Below, piece after piece: positions 16,288 through 24,287 of a stretch of 48,053 bases of DNA (positions within the stretch are counted from its first letter, which is position 1; the number at the start of each line of letters is the position of its first letter). The position numbers were made by a program, and so were the translations under genes. This DNA comes from an uncultured beta proteobacterium. GTDB lineage: Bacteria; Pseudomonadota; Gammaproteobacteria; Burkholderiales; Rhodocyclaceae. The notes beneath the pieces were generated by a model, which saw only the letters and a program-made list of their open reading frames with translations, was not told where the DNA came from and ran no database searches. The stretch is from the NCBI GenBank assembly GCA_903886975.1, contig CAISOB010000114.1:1-48053 (forward strand), written 5' to 3'.

Positions 16288-16995
16288 TCAGCCTTCGCCG
16301 AGGTAGGCCCGGCGCACCCGGTCGTCGGCGAGCAATTCCTGGCCGCTGCCGGAGAAGCTGATGGCGCCGGTTTCCATGACGTAACCGGTGTCGGCAACGC
16401 TCAGCGCGGCCTTGGCGTTCTGCTCGACGAGCAGCACGGTGACCCCGGTCGAATTGATCTCGCGAATGATGTCGAAGATCATCCCGACAAAGATCGGCGA
16501 GAGCCCGAGCGAGGGCTCGTCCATCATCAGCACGGTCGGCTTGGACATCAGCGCGCGGCCGACGGCCAGCATCTGCTGCTCGCCGCCGGAAAAAGTCCCG
16601 GCTTTCTGCTTGTGCCGTTCCCTGAGGCGCGGGAAGAGGCCGAAAATTCGCTGCCGGTCCGCTTCGATTTCCGCCTTGTCGTTGCGCGCAAAAGCGCCCA
16701 GCGTCAGGTTTTCGTCCACGGTAAGGTTGGGAAACACCCGCCGGCCTTCCGGCACGAGCACGATTCCCGATTCGACGATGGCCTTGGTCTTGGCCCCGAA
16801 GAGGTCTTTCCCGTTCCAGTTGACCGAACCCGAACCCGCCTTGACCAGGCCGATGATCGCGTTGAGCGTGGTGCTCTTGCCGGCGCCGTTGGCGCCGATC
16901 AGCGTGACGATCTTGCCGGCCGGGACGTCGAGGCTGATGCCGCGCAGCGCATGAATTCCGCCGTAATGGACGGAGAGGTTCTTGATCGACAACAT
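16288..16995 (-). CDS. livF: Branched-chain amino acid ABC transporter ATPase LivF
   Basis: A 235-residue cytoplasmic ATPase of the HAAT-type (Liv/Bra) importer. Walker A is GANGAGKSTT (about residues 34-43). The signature is FSGGEQQMLAVGRAL (about 135-149), and Walker B is VLMMDEPSLGLSP. The short form that ends soon after RRAYLGEG is typical of LivF. The start overlaps the livG stop by one base (TAATG). It is the last gene of livHMGF. Confidence 0.93.
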   Translation of the reverse strand: MLSIKNLSVHYGGIHALRGISLDVPAGKIVTLIGANGAGKSTTLNAIIGLVKAGSGSVNWNGKDLFGAKTKAIVESGIVLVPEGRRVFPNLTVDENLTLGAFARNDKAEIEADRQRIFGLFPRLRERHKQKAGTFSGGEQQMLAVGRALMSKPTVLMMDEPSLGLSPIFVGMIFDIIREINSTGVTVLLVEQNAKAALSVADTGYVMETGAISFSGSGQELLADDRVRRAYLGEG

Positions 16996-17759
16996 TATCC
17001 CACCCCCAGATACGCTTCGATGACGGCAGGATTCTTCTGGATTTCCTCGGGCGTTCCCTGCGCGATGGTCACGCCGTAATCGAGCACGTACATGCGCTTA
17101 CAGACGCCCATGACCACTTGCATATGGTGTTCGATGAGCACGATGGTCAGCTTGAACTGGTCGCGAATCTTCAGGATGAAGTCCATCAGTTCGACCGATT
17201 CCTGCGGATTCATCCCGGCCGCCGGCTCATCGAGAAAGAGAAGCTTGGGCTCGGTGGCCAGCGCCCGCGCAATTTCGAGGCGGCGCTGCTTGCCGTACGG
17301 CAGGCTGGTCGCGCTGGCCTGCTCATGCGCCGAGAGGCCCACTTCGTCGAGCAGCGCGCGGGCGCGCTCGTGCACCCGCCTTTCCTTCTTCATGTAGGAC
17401 GGCAGGCGCAGGGTCGCTTCGAACAGGTTGGTGCCCATGCGCATGTGCTCGGCGACGAGGATATTGTCGAGCACGCTCATTTCCTTGAACAGACGGATAT
17501 TCTGGAAAGTGCGCGCCATCCCGAGACGGGTGATCGCATGCGGCTTCATGCCGGCGATGTCCTTGCCCTCGAACTGGATGCGGCCGCTGGTTGGCATATA
17601 GACGCCGGTGATCAGGTTGAACGAGGTGGTCTTGCCGGCGCCGTTCGGTCCGATCAGGCCGACGATCTCGCCGGCCTGGACATCGATGTTGAAAGCGCTG
17701 ACCGCGGCCAGTCCGCCGAAGTACTTATTGACATCGACCGTGCGCAACAGGGCGTCCAT
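16995..17759 (-). CDS. livG: Branched-chain amino acid ABC transporter ATPase LivG
   Basis: A 254-residue ATPase, partner of LivF. Walker A is GPNGAGKTTSFN. The ABC signature has the LivG form LPYGKQRRLEIARAL in place of LSGGQ, and Walker B is LLFLDEPAAGMNP. The C-terminal PEEIQKNPAVIEAYLGVG is the LivG-type BCA_ABC_TP_C tail. The ATG at 17759 overlaps the livM stop as ATGA; the open frame continues upstream but has no family character there. Confidence 0.93.
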   Translation of the reverse strand: MDALLRTVDVNKYFGGLAAVSAFNIDVQAGEIVGLIGPNGAGKTTSFNLITGVYMPTSGRIQFEGKDIAGMKPHAITRLGMARTFQNIRLFKEMSVLDNILVAEHMRMGTNLFEATLRLPSYMKKERRVHERARALLDEVGLSAHEQASATSLPYGKQRRLEIARALATEPKLLFLDEPAAGMNPQESVELMDFILKIRDQFKLTIVLIEHHMQVVMGVCKRMYVLDYGVTIAQGTPEEIQKNPAVIEAYLGVG

Positions 17760-18850
17760 CACAGGCCCCCTTTGCCGGGCTTTGGCCCGCGGCGCGGCAG
17801 CAGGCCGATCCTGGCCAGTGCATCCCAGCTGAATTCTGCTTTGCCCATCAGGCCCTGCTGGCGGTAAATGACCACGACCATCAGCAAGGCCGAGAAAAAG
17901 ACCATGCGCAGGCCGGGAATGCCGCTGGTGGCGACGAATCCGAGGTCGAGCGGCCCGTCGAGAAAGCGCAGCGCTTCCATCGAGATGGTGACGGCGATCG
18001 CCGCGATCACCGAACCGGTGATCGAGCCGACGCCGCCGAGCACGACGATCAGCAGGATGTCGAAGGTCTTGAGGAAGATGAACTGCTTCGGATCGATGGT
18101 CGTCAGGTAATGCGCCAGCAAGCCGCCGGCAATCCCGGCGAGGAAGCTCGAGATGGTAAAGGACAGCACCTTCATCCCGAAAACATCGACGCCCATCGAT
18201 TCGGCGGCAATTTCGTTGTCGCGGATCGACTTGAAGGCGCGGCCGTAGCTCGACTTGATCAGGAAGACCAGGAACACGGTGATGACGATCGCCGATCCCC
18301 ACGCCCACCACATCGTCGTGAAACGCGGCAGACCCTTCAAGCCCAGCGCGCCATTGGTCACCGTCTGGGCGTTGGTCAGCAGCACCCGGATAATTTCCGA
18401 AAACCCCAGCGTGGCAATCGCCAGGTAGTCGTCACGCAGGCGCAGCGAGATCACCCCGAGCAGCCAGCCGATGAATCCGGCGAACAGCCCGCCGATCAAC
18501 AGTCCCGGCAGGAAAGGCAACTGAATGTGCGCGAGCCAGGGGACGATGGGCTGCAGCACGTAATTGACTTCCTTCTGCTCGGGCGACATGGTCAGAATGG
18601 CGCAGGTATAAGCGCCGACCGCCATGAAGCCGGCGTGCCCGAGGCTGAACAGGCCGGTAAATCCGTTGATCAGATTGAGCGACAGGGCCAGGATGATGTT
18701 GATCGCGCAGAGCTTGAAAATCTGTAGCGTGAAGCTGTCGAGCGTCGAGTCGAAGACGAAAAGCAGGGCGAGTCCGGCGCAGGCTGCCGCGAACGTGAGA
18801 ATTTGATTGCGGCTCATGGACGGTTTCTTGTTGATCAGACCGGGGTTCAT
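17759..18850 (-). CDS. livM: Branched-chain amino acid ABC transporter permease LivM
   Basis: A 363-residue inner-membrane permease with about nine to ten hydrophobic segments. The family signature NLINGFTGLFSLGHAGFMAV lies near residue 60, and the cytoplasmic coupling loop GRAFKSIRDNEIAAESMGVD is in the C-terminal half. The ATG at 18850 overlaps the livH stop (ATGA) and gives MNPGLINKK; an internal ATG about 12 codons in (MSRNQIL) is an alternative start. Product and order match the Bra/Liv importer. Confidence 0.92.
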   Translation of the reverse strand: MNPGLINKKPSMSRNQILTFAAACAGLALLFVFDSTLDSFTLQIFKLCAINIILALSLNLINGFTGLFSLGHAGFMAVGAYTCAILTMSPEQKEVNYVLQPIVPWLAHIQLPFLPGLLIGGLFAGFIGWLLGVISLRLRDDYLAIATLGFSEIIRVLLTNAQTVTNGALGLKGLPRFTTMWWAWGSAIVITVFLVFLIKSSYGRAFKSIRDNEIAAESMGVDVFGMKVLSFTISSFLAGIAGGLLAHYLTTIDPKQFIFLKTFDILLIVVLGGVGSITGSVIAAIAVTISMEALRFLDGPLDLGFVATSGIPGLRMVFFSALLMVVVIYRQQGLMGKAEFSWDALARIGLLPRRGPKPGKGGL

Positions 18851-19743
18851 CAGACTTTTTCCCCCTGGTTCTTGCCGAGCAGACCGGTCGGCTTGACCAG
18901 CAGAACGACGATCAGCAGCACGAAGGCGAAGGCGTCCTTGTAGCCGGTCAGTTCCGGCAGGAAGGCCACCGTCATCAGTTCGATGATGCCCAGCAGCAGC
19001 CCGCCGAGCACCGCGCCGCCGATGCTGCCGATGCCGCCGATGACCGCGGCGATAAAGCACTTGAGTCCGGGCATGATGCCCATCAGCGGTTCGAGGCGCG
19101 GATACTTGAGCGCATACATGATGCCGCCGACGGCAGCCAGCGCGCTGCCGATGGCAAAGGTGATCGAGACGATGCGATCGACGTCGATGGCCATCAGGCG
19201 GGCCGCGTCGATGTCGGTGGACACGGCGCGCATGGCCATGCCGACGCGGGTGCTATGCACCATCCACAGCAATACCGCCAGGATGACCGCGGTCACCACG
19301 GGGATGATCAGGCTGACGCTGGCGATGTGCACGCCGCTCAAGATGAAATTCGCGGCGAAGAAATCGGGAACGTGAAAGGCCTTGGGCCGCGCATCGAACA
19401 GCACGATCGCCAGGTTCTCGAGCAGGAATGATGCGCCGATGGCGCTGATCATGATCGAGATGCGTGGCGAATCGCGCAGCGGTCGATAGGCAACGCGTTC
19501 AAGCCCGACGCCAAAAATGGTGGTGAGGGCGATGGCCACGACGACCGCGAGCCACCACGGCATCAAAAAAGTGGTGACGCCGTAAAAAGCGAGGTAGCCG
19601 CCAACCATGAAGATATCGCCGTGGGCGAAATTGATCAGCCGCAGGATGCCATACACCATCGTGTAGCCGATGGCGATCAGAGCGTACAAGCTGCCCAGGG
19701 AAAGGGCATTGACGAACTGTTGCAAGAAAGTCTGAAGATCCAT
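18850..19743 (-). CDS. livH: Branched-chain amino acid ABC transporter permease LivH
   Basis: A 297-residue permease, partner of LivM. It starts MDLQTFLQQFVNALSLGSLYAL and contains the conserved INFAHGDIFMVGGY (about residues 37-50) and MRAVSTDIDAARLMAIDVDR coupling loop (about 180-199). About eight membrane helices are visible. GGA-containing AGGAACTTC precedes the ATG. A stable hairpin sits 12 bases upstream and may tune translation. The next gene upstream is livK, separated by two hairpins, one with a T-run. Confidence 0.93.
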   Translation of the reverse strand: MDLQTFLQQFVNALSLGSLYALIAIGYTMVYGILRLINFAHGDIFMVGGYLAFYGVTTFLMPWWLAVVVAIALTTIFGVGLERVAYRPLRDSPRISIMISAIGASFLLENLAIVLFDARPKAFHVPDFFAANFILSGVHIASVSLIIPVVTAVILAVLLWMVHSTRVGMAMRAVSTDIDAARLMAIDVDRIVSITFAIGSALAAVGGIMYALKYPRLEPLMGIMPGLKCFIAAVIGGIGSIGGAVLGGLLLGIIELMTVAFLPELTGYKDAFAFVLLIVVLLVKPTGLLGKNQGEKV

Positions 19744-19754
19744 GAAGTTCCTTC

Positions 19755-19773
19755 GGGAACTGCGGTAGTTCCC
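19755..19773 (-). promoter_or_regulatory. Hairpin just upstream of livH
   Basis: GGGAACT (19755-19761) and AGTTCCC (19767-19773) form a perfect 7-bp stem with a 5-base loop, about 12 bases before the livH start. It could shield or expose the livH ribosome site, or act as a 5' end stabiliser after processing of a livK-livHMGF transcript. This is a structural observation only. Confidence 0.4.
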
Positions 19774-19833
19774 GCTTGATCAATATAACCCGAGCAGCGC
19801 TTGACCAAGCCGGGCGGAGCGAGTCTGCCCTCA

Positions 19834-19916
19834 AGAAAAAATCCGAATGCGTCAGTAGCGGGCGCTACGGCACATTCGGATTCGGAGTCACTGCGAAGCG
19901 ATTGGCCTCCGCAGTG
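19834..19916 (-). terminator. livK terminator/attenuator, tandem hairpins
   Basis: On the minus strand, just past the livK stop, a first stem pairs CGCAGTG with CACTGCG (19889-19895 with 19910-19916). A second, strong stem pairs AATCCGAATG (19840-19849) with CATTCGGATT (19873-19882) and encloses an inner GTAGC/GCTAC stem. Read in the direction of livK transcription the second stem ends in GGATTTTTTC, a good intrinsic-terminator U-tract. It lies between livK and livHMGF, so it probably limits read-through and gives more binding protein than membrane components. Confidence 0.7.
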
Positions 19917-19923
19917 CTTGCTA

Positions 19924-21081
19924 TCAGGGCTTGACCGTCGTCAGGAAAACGAACTTCTTATCCTTGACGGTCTTGAACACGGCAGCCTTGTCGGCGTTGC
20001 GCTCGGCGTTGATCGTGATCGAGCCGGCCGAACCTTCAAAATCCTTGGTCTGCGTCAGCGCGTCGCGAATCTTCTGCGGTTCGGCCGAGTTGGCACGGGT
20101 GATCGCATCGAGGATCACGCGATAGGCGTCGAAACCGAGCGCAGCAACCGCAGCCGGCTCTTTCTTGTACTCGTCGCGGAAGGACTTGAGGAAAGCTTCG
20201 GAGGTCTTGTTGATCGGCACGTCGTTGGCAAAGAAGGTCGAGAAGGTCGCGCCTTCAACCGCAGCGCCGCCGACTTCCAGGAAGGCATTTTCGTCCCAGG
20301 TATCGCCGCCGAGGAACTGGGCTTTCATGCCGAGCGCGCGCGCCTGCTTGATGATCAGCGCCGATTCGGTGTAGTTGCCGGGAGCGAAGATCACATCGGG
20401 ATCGTACTTCTTGATGTTGGTCAGTTGCGCCGAGAAGTCCTGGTCACCGGTGTTGTAATCCGAGGTCGCGACGATCGCCTTCTCGTCGCCGGCCAGCTTG
20501 ACGAATTCGTCGACGAAGAACTTGGCAAGACCCACCGAGTAATCGTTCGAAACCTCACGAATGATCGCGACTTTCTTGGCCTTCAGCACGTTGAACGCAT
20601 AAGCCGCATTGACGGTGCCCTGGAAAGGATCGAGGAAGCAGACGCGGAAGTAGTACTCGTTGCCCTTGGTCACGTTCGGGTTGGTCGCGGAAACGGCGAC
20701 TGCCGGCGTCTTGGCTTCGGCGAAGATCGGGCCGCCGGACATCGACAGCGAACTGCCCCAGGAACCGATGACGGCATTCACTTTTTCTTTTTGCACGAGG
20801 ACGGTCGCGGCATTGGCGGCTTCGACCTTGTCCGACTTGTTATCTACGACGACGAGAACGACTTTCTTGCCGAGGACCGTCGGGTAGAGCTTGTTGGCCA
20901 GCTTGACGCCATCCACTTCGTCAGCGCCACCGGCGCCGTTAGCGCCCGTCAGCGGCTCGAATACGCCGATTTTGATGACATCGCTGTCACCCGACTTGGA
21001 ACACGAAACCACGGAGACGCCAAGCGCCAACGCAGCGGCAAGCGCCAGAAGCGTATTGATCTTTTTCAAGGGAACCCCCAT
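19924..21081 (-). CDS. livK: Branched-chain amino acid ABC transporter substrate-binding lipoprotein
   Basis: A 385-residue (381 from TTG) type I periplasmic binding protein, the solute receptor of the Liv system. The N-terminal LLALAAALALGVSVVSC ends in a probable lipobox Cys, so it is likely lipid-anchored. IKIGVFEPLTGANGAGG opens the mature domain as in LivK/BraC, and the Leu/Ile/Val-binding-protein fold continues through VVDNKSDKVEAANAATVL. The first ATG (21081) gives MGVPLKKIN. The TTG at 21069 gives MKKINTLLAL with GGGGG five bases upstream and looks like the real start. A good sigma70-type promoter lies at 21118-21146. Confidence 0.9.
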   Translation of the reverse strand: MGVPLKKINTLLALAAALALGVSVVSCSKSGDSDVIKIGVFEPLTGANGAGGADEVDGVKLANKLYPTVLGKKVVLVVVDNKSDKVEAANAATVLVQKEKVNAVIGSWGSSLSMSGGPIFAEAKTPAVAVSATNPNVTKGNEYYFRVCFLDPFQGTVNAAYAFNVLKAKKVAIIREVSNDYSVGLAKFFVDEFVKLAGDEKAIVATSDYNTGDQDFSAQLTNIKKYDPDVIFAPGNYTESALIIKQARALGMKAQFLGGDTWDENAFLEVGGAAVEGATFSTFFANDVPINKTSEAFLKSFRDEYKKEPAAVAALGFDAYRVILDAITRANSAEPQKIRDALTQTKDFEGSAGSITINAERNADKAAVFKTVKDKKFVFLTTVKP

Positions 21082-21117
21082 AAAATTTTTTAGGGACCGG
21101 AATTGGTCGATCGCAGG

Positions 21118-21146
21118 ATGCTACAGAACGCTCCCGATGCCGTCAA
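21118..21146 (-). promoter_or_regulatory. Predicted sigma70 promoter of livK
   Basis: On the minus strand TTGACG (21141-21146) and TAGCAT (21118-21123) are separated by exactly 17 bases. The predicted start of transcription near 21111 leaves a leader of about 30-40 bases before livK. The -35 matches consensus at 5 of 6 positions and the -10 at 4 of 6. It lies in the 111-base gap after the tdh-like gene. Confidence 0.6.
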
Positions 21147-21192
21147 CACAAAGATGCGGCGCGGCCCTCAGTCCGCGCCCGGGCGCTGCGTT

Positions 21193-22164
21193 TCAGGCGG
21201 CCTGTGAATGCAGGCGGGTGACCTTGCTCACATGCAGCAGCATGTCCTCGACCAGATCGGCCAGCCCGACTTGCGGGTTCCAGCCCCAGTCGGCGCGCGC
21301 CGCCGCATCGTCGAGGCTCTGCGGCCAGCTGTCGGCGATCGCCTGGCGGTGATCCGGCCGGTAGTCGATGCGAAAGCTTGGCCGCTGCTTCTGGATCGCT
21401 GCGGCGAGCTCACGCGGGCTGAAGCTCAGGCCGGCCACGTTGTAGGACGAACGCACGCGGATCTGCTCGGCGGGCGCTGCCATCAACTCCATCGTCGCGC
21501 GCAGGGCGTCGGGCATGTAGATCATCGGCAACGTGCTGTCCGGCCCGAGAAAGCACGAGTAGCTCGCGCCGCTGCAGGCGGCGTGAAAAATGGAGATCGC
21601 GTAATCGGTGGTGCCGCCGCCGGGTGGCGACTTGTAGCTGATGATGCCGGGGTAGCGAATGCTGCGCACATCGACGCCGTACTTGCTGAAGTAATACTCG
21701 CACAGCCGTTCGCCAGCGAGTTTGCTGATCCCGTAAATGGTCGAAGGGTCCATTACCGTGAGTTGCGGCGTGTCGACCGCCGGCGTATGGGGGCCAAAAA
21801 CGGCGATCGACGAGGGCCAGAAGACGCGTAGCGGCTTGCCCGCCGCTTTCCGTTCGCGGGCGATTTCGAGAATGTTCAGCAGGCCGTTCATGTTGAGCGT
21901 CCAGGCGCGCAGTGGATCCTGCTCGCCGGTCACCGAGAGCAGTGCCGCCAAGTGATAGACCTGGGTGATGCCCTGCGCGGCGACTATTGTCGTCAGGCGC
22001 TTGCTGTCGAGCACGTCGATCGTCTCGTAGCAGCGCGCCCCGGCGAGGCTGCGCGGGCCGATGTCGGCGGCGATGACGTTCTCCGCCCCATGCTGCTCGG
22101 CCAGCGCATCGACAAGCTCGCTGCCGATTTGCCCGTTGGCGCCGATGACCAGAATCCGTTCCAT
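21193..22164 (-). CDS. NAD-dependent L-threonine dehydrogenase, epimerase-family (SDR) type
   Basis: A 323-residue extended short-chain dehydrogenase. The Rossmann motif GANGQIGSELV (residues 8-18) and the catalytic YGISK (Tyr-x3-Lys, about 148-152) are intact. The sequence is of the UDP-galactose-4-epimerase-related L-threonine 3-dehydrogenase type, which oxidises threonine to 2-amino-3-ketobutyrate without zinc. The assignment rests on the family features plus its place directly after kbl, with the start overlapping the kbl stop by one base (TAATG). The unstable product would pass straight to Kbl. A sugar-nucleotide epimerase is the alternative but is unlikely in this operon. Confidence 0.85.
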   Translation of the reverse strand: MERILVIGANGQIGSELVDALAEQHGAENVIAADIGPRSLAGARCYETIDVLDSKRLTTIVAAQGITQVYHLAALLSVTGEQDPLRAWTLNMNGLLNILEIARERKAAGKPLRVFWPSSIAVFGPHTPAVDTPQLTVMDPSTIYGISKLAGERLCEYYFSKYGVDVRSIRYPGIISYKSPPGGGTTDYAISIFHAACSGASYSCFLGPDSTLPMIYMPDALRATMELMAAPAEQIRVRSSYNVAGLSFSPRELAAAIQKQRPSFRIDYRPDHRQAIADSWPQSLDDAAARADWGWNPQVGLADLVEDMLLHVSKVTRLHSQAA

Positions 22165-23378
22165 TATCTTTCTCCTTGAATTACCTTGAGTTCGCGCCCG
22201 GCCGCAGCGAAAGCCGCCAAAGCCTTGTCCAGTTGTTCGCGGCTGTGCGCCGCCGAGAGTTGCACGCGCACGCGCGCCTGCCCGATGGCCACCACCGGAT
22301 AGAAGAAAGCGGTGACCAGCACGCCGAGTTCATAGAGGCGTTGCGCGAAGCGCTGCGCCAGCGGCGCATCGAAGAGCATCACCGGCACGATCGGATGGGT
22401 GCCCGGCTTGATGGTGAATCCGAGTTCGCCGATGGCGGCGCGAAAATACGCGGCATTGGCCTGCAGCCGCTCGCGCCTTGCGCTCAGGCCCGGCAAGTCT
22501 TTGAGTACGGCGAGCGACGTGCCGGCGATTGACGGCGCCAGGCTGTTCGAAAAGAGGTAGGGGCGCGATTTCTGGCGCAGCGTCGCGATGACTTCGCGGC
22601 GCGCCGCCGTGAAGCCGCCCATCGCACCGCCCAGCGCCTTGCCGAGCGTGCCGGTAATGATGTCGATGCGCCCGATCACGCCATGGTGCTCGGGCGTACC
22701 GCGGCCATTAGCGCCGAGGACGCCGCTGGCGTGGCATTCGTCGATCATCACCAGCGCGCCGTAACGGTCGGCCAGCACGCAGATCTTGTCGAGCTGGGCG
22801 ATCGTCCCGTCCATCGAAAATACGCCGTCGCTGACAATGAGCTTGTGGCGCTTGCCGGCGGCGGCCTGAAGCTGCGCCTCAAGATCGGCCATGTCGTTGT
22901 GCGCATAGCGATAGCGCTCGGCTTTGCACAGGCGGATGCCGTCGATGATCGAGGCGTGGTTGAGCGCATCGGAAATGATCGCGTCGGATTCGTCGAAAAG
23001 CGGCTCGAACACGCCGCCGTTGGCGTCGAAAGCCGCGGCGTAAAGAATTGCGTCCTCCATCCCGAGAAAATCGGCAATCGCCTTTTCCAGCTGCTTGTGA
23101 ACGGTCTGCGTACCGCAAATGAAGCGCACCGACGAGAGGCCGTAGCCGTACTGTTCGCTGGCCGCCGCGGCAGCCCTGACCAGGGACTCGTCGCCCGACA
23201 GCCCGAGATAATTATTGGCGCAAAGATTGATCAGCTCGCGGCCACCGCCGCAGACCACGGTGCTGCCCTGGCGCGAGGCCAGCACCCGCTCCTCCTTGTA
23301 CAACCCCTGGGCGCGCAGGCCATCGAGGCCGCCCTGCAGGCCGTTGTAGAAAGCTTCATTCGTGATGCTCGTGCTCAT
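22164..23378 (-). CDS. kbl: Glycine C-acetyltransferase (2-amino-3-ketobutyrate CoA ligase)
   Basis: A 404-residue PLP enzyme of the alpha-oxoamine synthase family that converts 2-amino-3-ketobutyrate and CoA to glycine and acetyl-CoA. The PLP lysine is in TGTLGKALGGAMGG (about residues 240-253). LCANNYLGLSGDE near residue 52, the DALNHASIIDGIRL segment and the VMIDECHASGVLG motif are family hallmarks. It differs from BioF and HemA homologues in the N-terminal region. It heads the two-gene threonine catabolic operon and is divergent from an XRE-cupin regulator, with 139 bases between the start codons. Confidence 0.93.
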   Translation of the reverse strand: MSTSITNEAFYNGLQGGLDGLRAQGLYKEERVLASRQGSTVVCGGGRELINLCANNYLGLSGDESLVRAAAAASEQYGYGLSSVRFICGTQTVHKQLEKAIADFLGMEDAILYAAAFDANGGVFEPLFDESDAIISDALNHASIIDGIRLCKAERYRYAHNDMADLEAQLQAAAGKRHKLIVSDGVFSMDGTIAQLDKICVLADRYGALVMIDECHASGVLGANGRGTPEHHGVIGRIDIITGTLGKALGGAMGGFTAARREVIATLRQKSRPYLFSNSLAPSIAGTSLAVLKDLPGLSARRERLQANAAYFRAAIGELGFTIKPGTHPIVPVMLFDAPLAQRFAQRLYELGVLVTAFFYPVVAIGQARVRVQLSAAHSREQLDKALAAFAAAGRELKVIQGER

Positions 23379-23467
23379 GGCGATTCCTGTGCTCTGGCTC
23401 CGGGCGGTTCAGTCTGTTAGCATGACTGTTCAGTGACCGTCGCAAAATCCGTTATATAGAACCTTTG

Positions 23468-23481
23468 TTCGATATACCGAA
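23468..23481. promoter_or_regulatory. Candidate operator between kbl and the XRE-cupin gene
   Basis: TTCGATATACCGAA is a near-palindrome (12 of 14 positions) in the shared intergenic region. It sits 37 bases before the regulator start and about 90 bases before kbl. The surrounding 23445-23490 stretch is unusually A/T-rich (TATATA, ATATTAAC) for this genome and probably holds promoters. An XRE-family dimer could bind it; no direct evidence. Confidence 0.4.
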
Positions 23482-23517
23482 TATTAACCAAGCCCATTAA
23501 ACTTTGCAAGCCCTCAT

Positions 23518-24093
23518 ATGAAAACTACAGGCATTGTGCAAACTCCCCCGGAAGTCGGCGCCACCCTGCAGAAGATGCGCCTCGCCCGCGGACTGACGCT
23601 GGACGACCTCTCTCGCGCCGCCGGCGTGTCCAAATCGATGCTGTCGCAGATCGAGCGCGAGAAGGCCAACCCGACGATCGCCGTCGCCTGGCGGCTGGCC
23701 AATGCGCTCGGCGTGAGCATCGCCGAACTGCTGTCTACGGAAATCCGCGAGCTCGAGGCCATCCATGTTCTCGAAGCGCACGAGCAGCCGACGCTGCCGG
23801 GCGATCACGCCGGCTACCTGCTGCGCATCCTCGGTCCGATGGACTTGGCCGGGAAATTCGAGTGGTACGAACTCACGCTGGCGGTGGGCGGCGTGCTCGC
23901 CTCGAGCCCGCACGACCCGGGGGCGGCCGAACATCTGACACTATTGCAGGGGACCATGGAAGTCGAGGTCGACGGCGAGAAGAAGAAGCTCAAGTCCGGT
24001 GCGACGGCCCGCTACCCCGCCGACCGCAAGCACAGCATCCGCAACGCCGGCAAGACCGAGGCGCGGGCACTGCTGGTGGTCATTCACCGTTAA
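23518..24093 (+). CDS. XRE-family transcription regulator with C-terminal cupin domain
   Basis: A 191-residue regulator. An N-terminal helix-turn-helix of the Cro/XRE type spans about residues 13-70 (LQKMRLARGLTLDDLSRAAG, then SKSMLSQIEREKANPT). It is joined to a C-terminal cupin (about 110-190) with SGATARYPADRKHSIRN-like beta-barrel strands that could bind a small effector. This two-domain type often controls amino acid or polyamine catabolism. The divergent kbl-tdh operon suggests control of threonine or glycine use, by position only. The two metal-binding His of classical cupins are not obvious, so effector binding may be metal-free. Confidence 0.88.
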   Translation: MKTTGIVQTPPEVGATLQKMRLARGLTLDDLSRAAGVSKSMLSQIEREKANPTIAVAWRLANALGVSIAELLSTEIRELEAIHVLEAHEQPTLPGDHAGYLLRILGPMDLAGKFEWYELTLAVGGVLASSPHDPGAAEHLTLLQGTMEVEVDGEKKKLKSGATARYPADRKHSIRNAGKTEARALLVVIHR

Positions 24094-24287
24094 TTGCTGA
24101 AGCATCCGGGTTCTCGACTGAAGGACTTCCCGTGCTAGCGTCCGACAATAGCGGGTACCCGGAACAATTTCCATAGCTCGCGTTCCCATTGTTGTCGCAT
24201 CACCAAAGTATCCGTGCGTCTTCCGGGGTTCGGCGGCGGATCGCCACGGGCCAACAGCTATCGGTTCATATTTACGGAGCAATGTCG

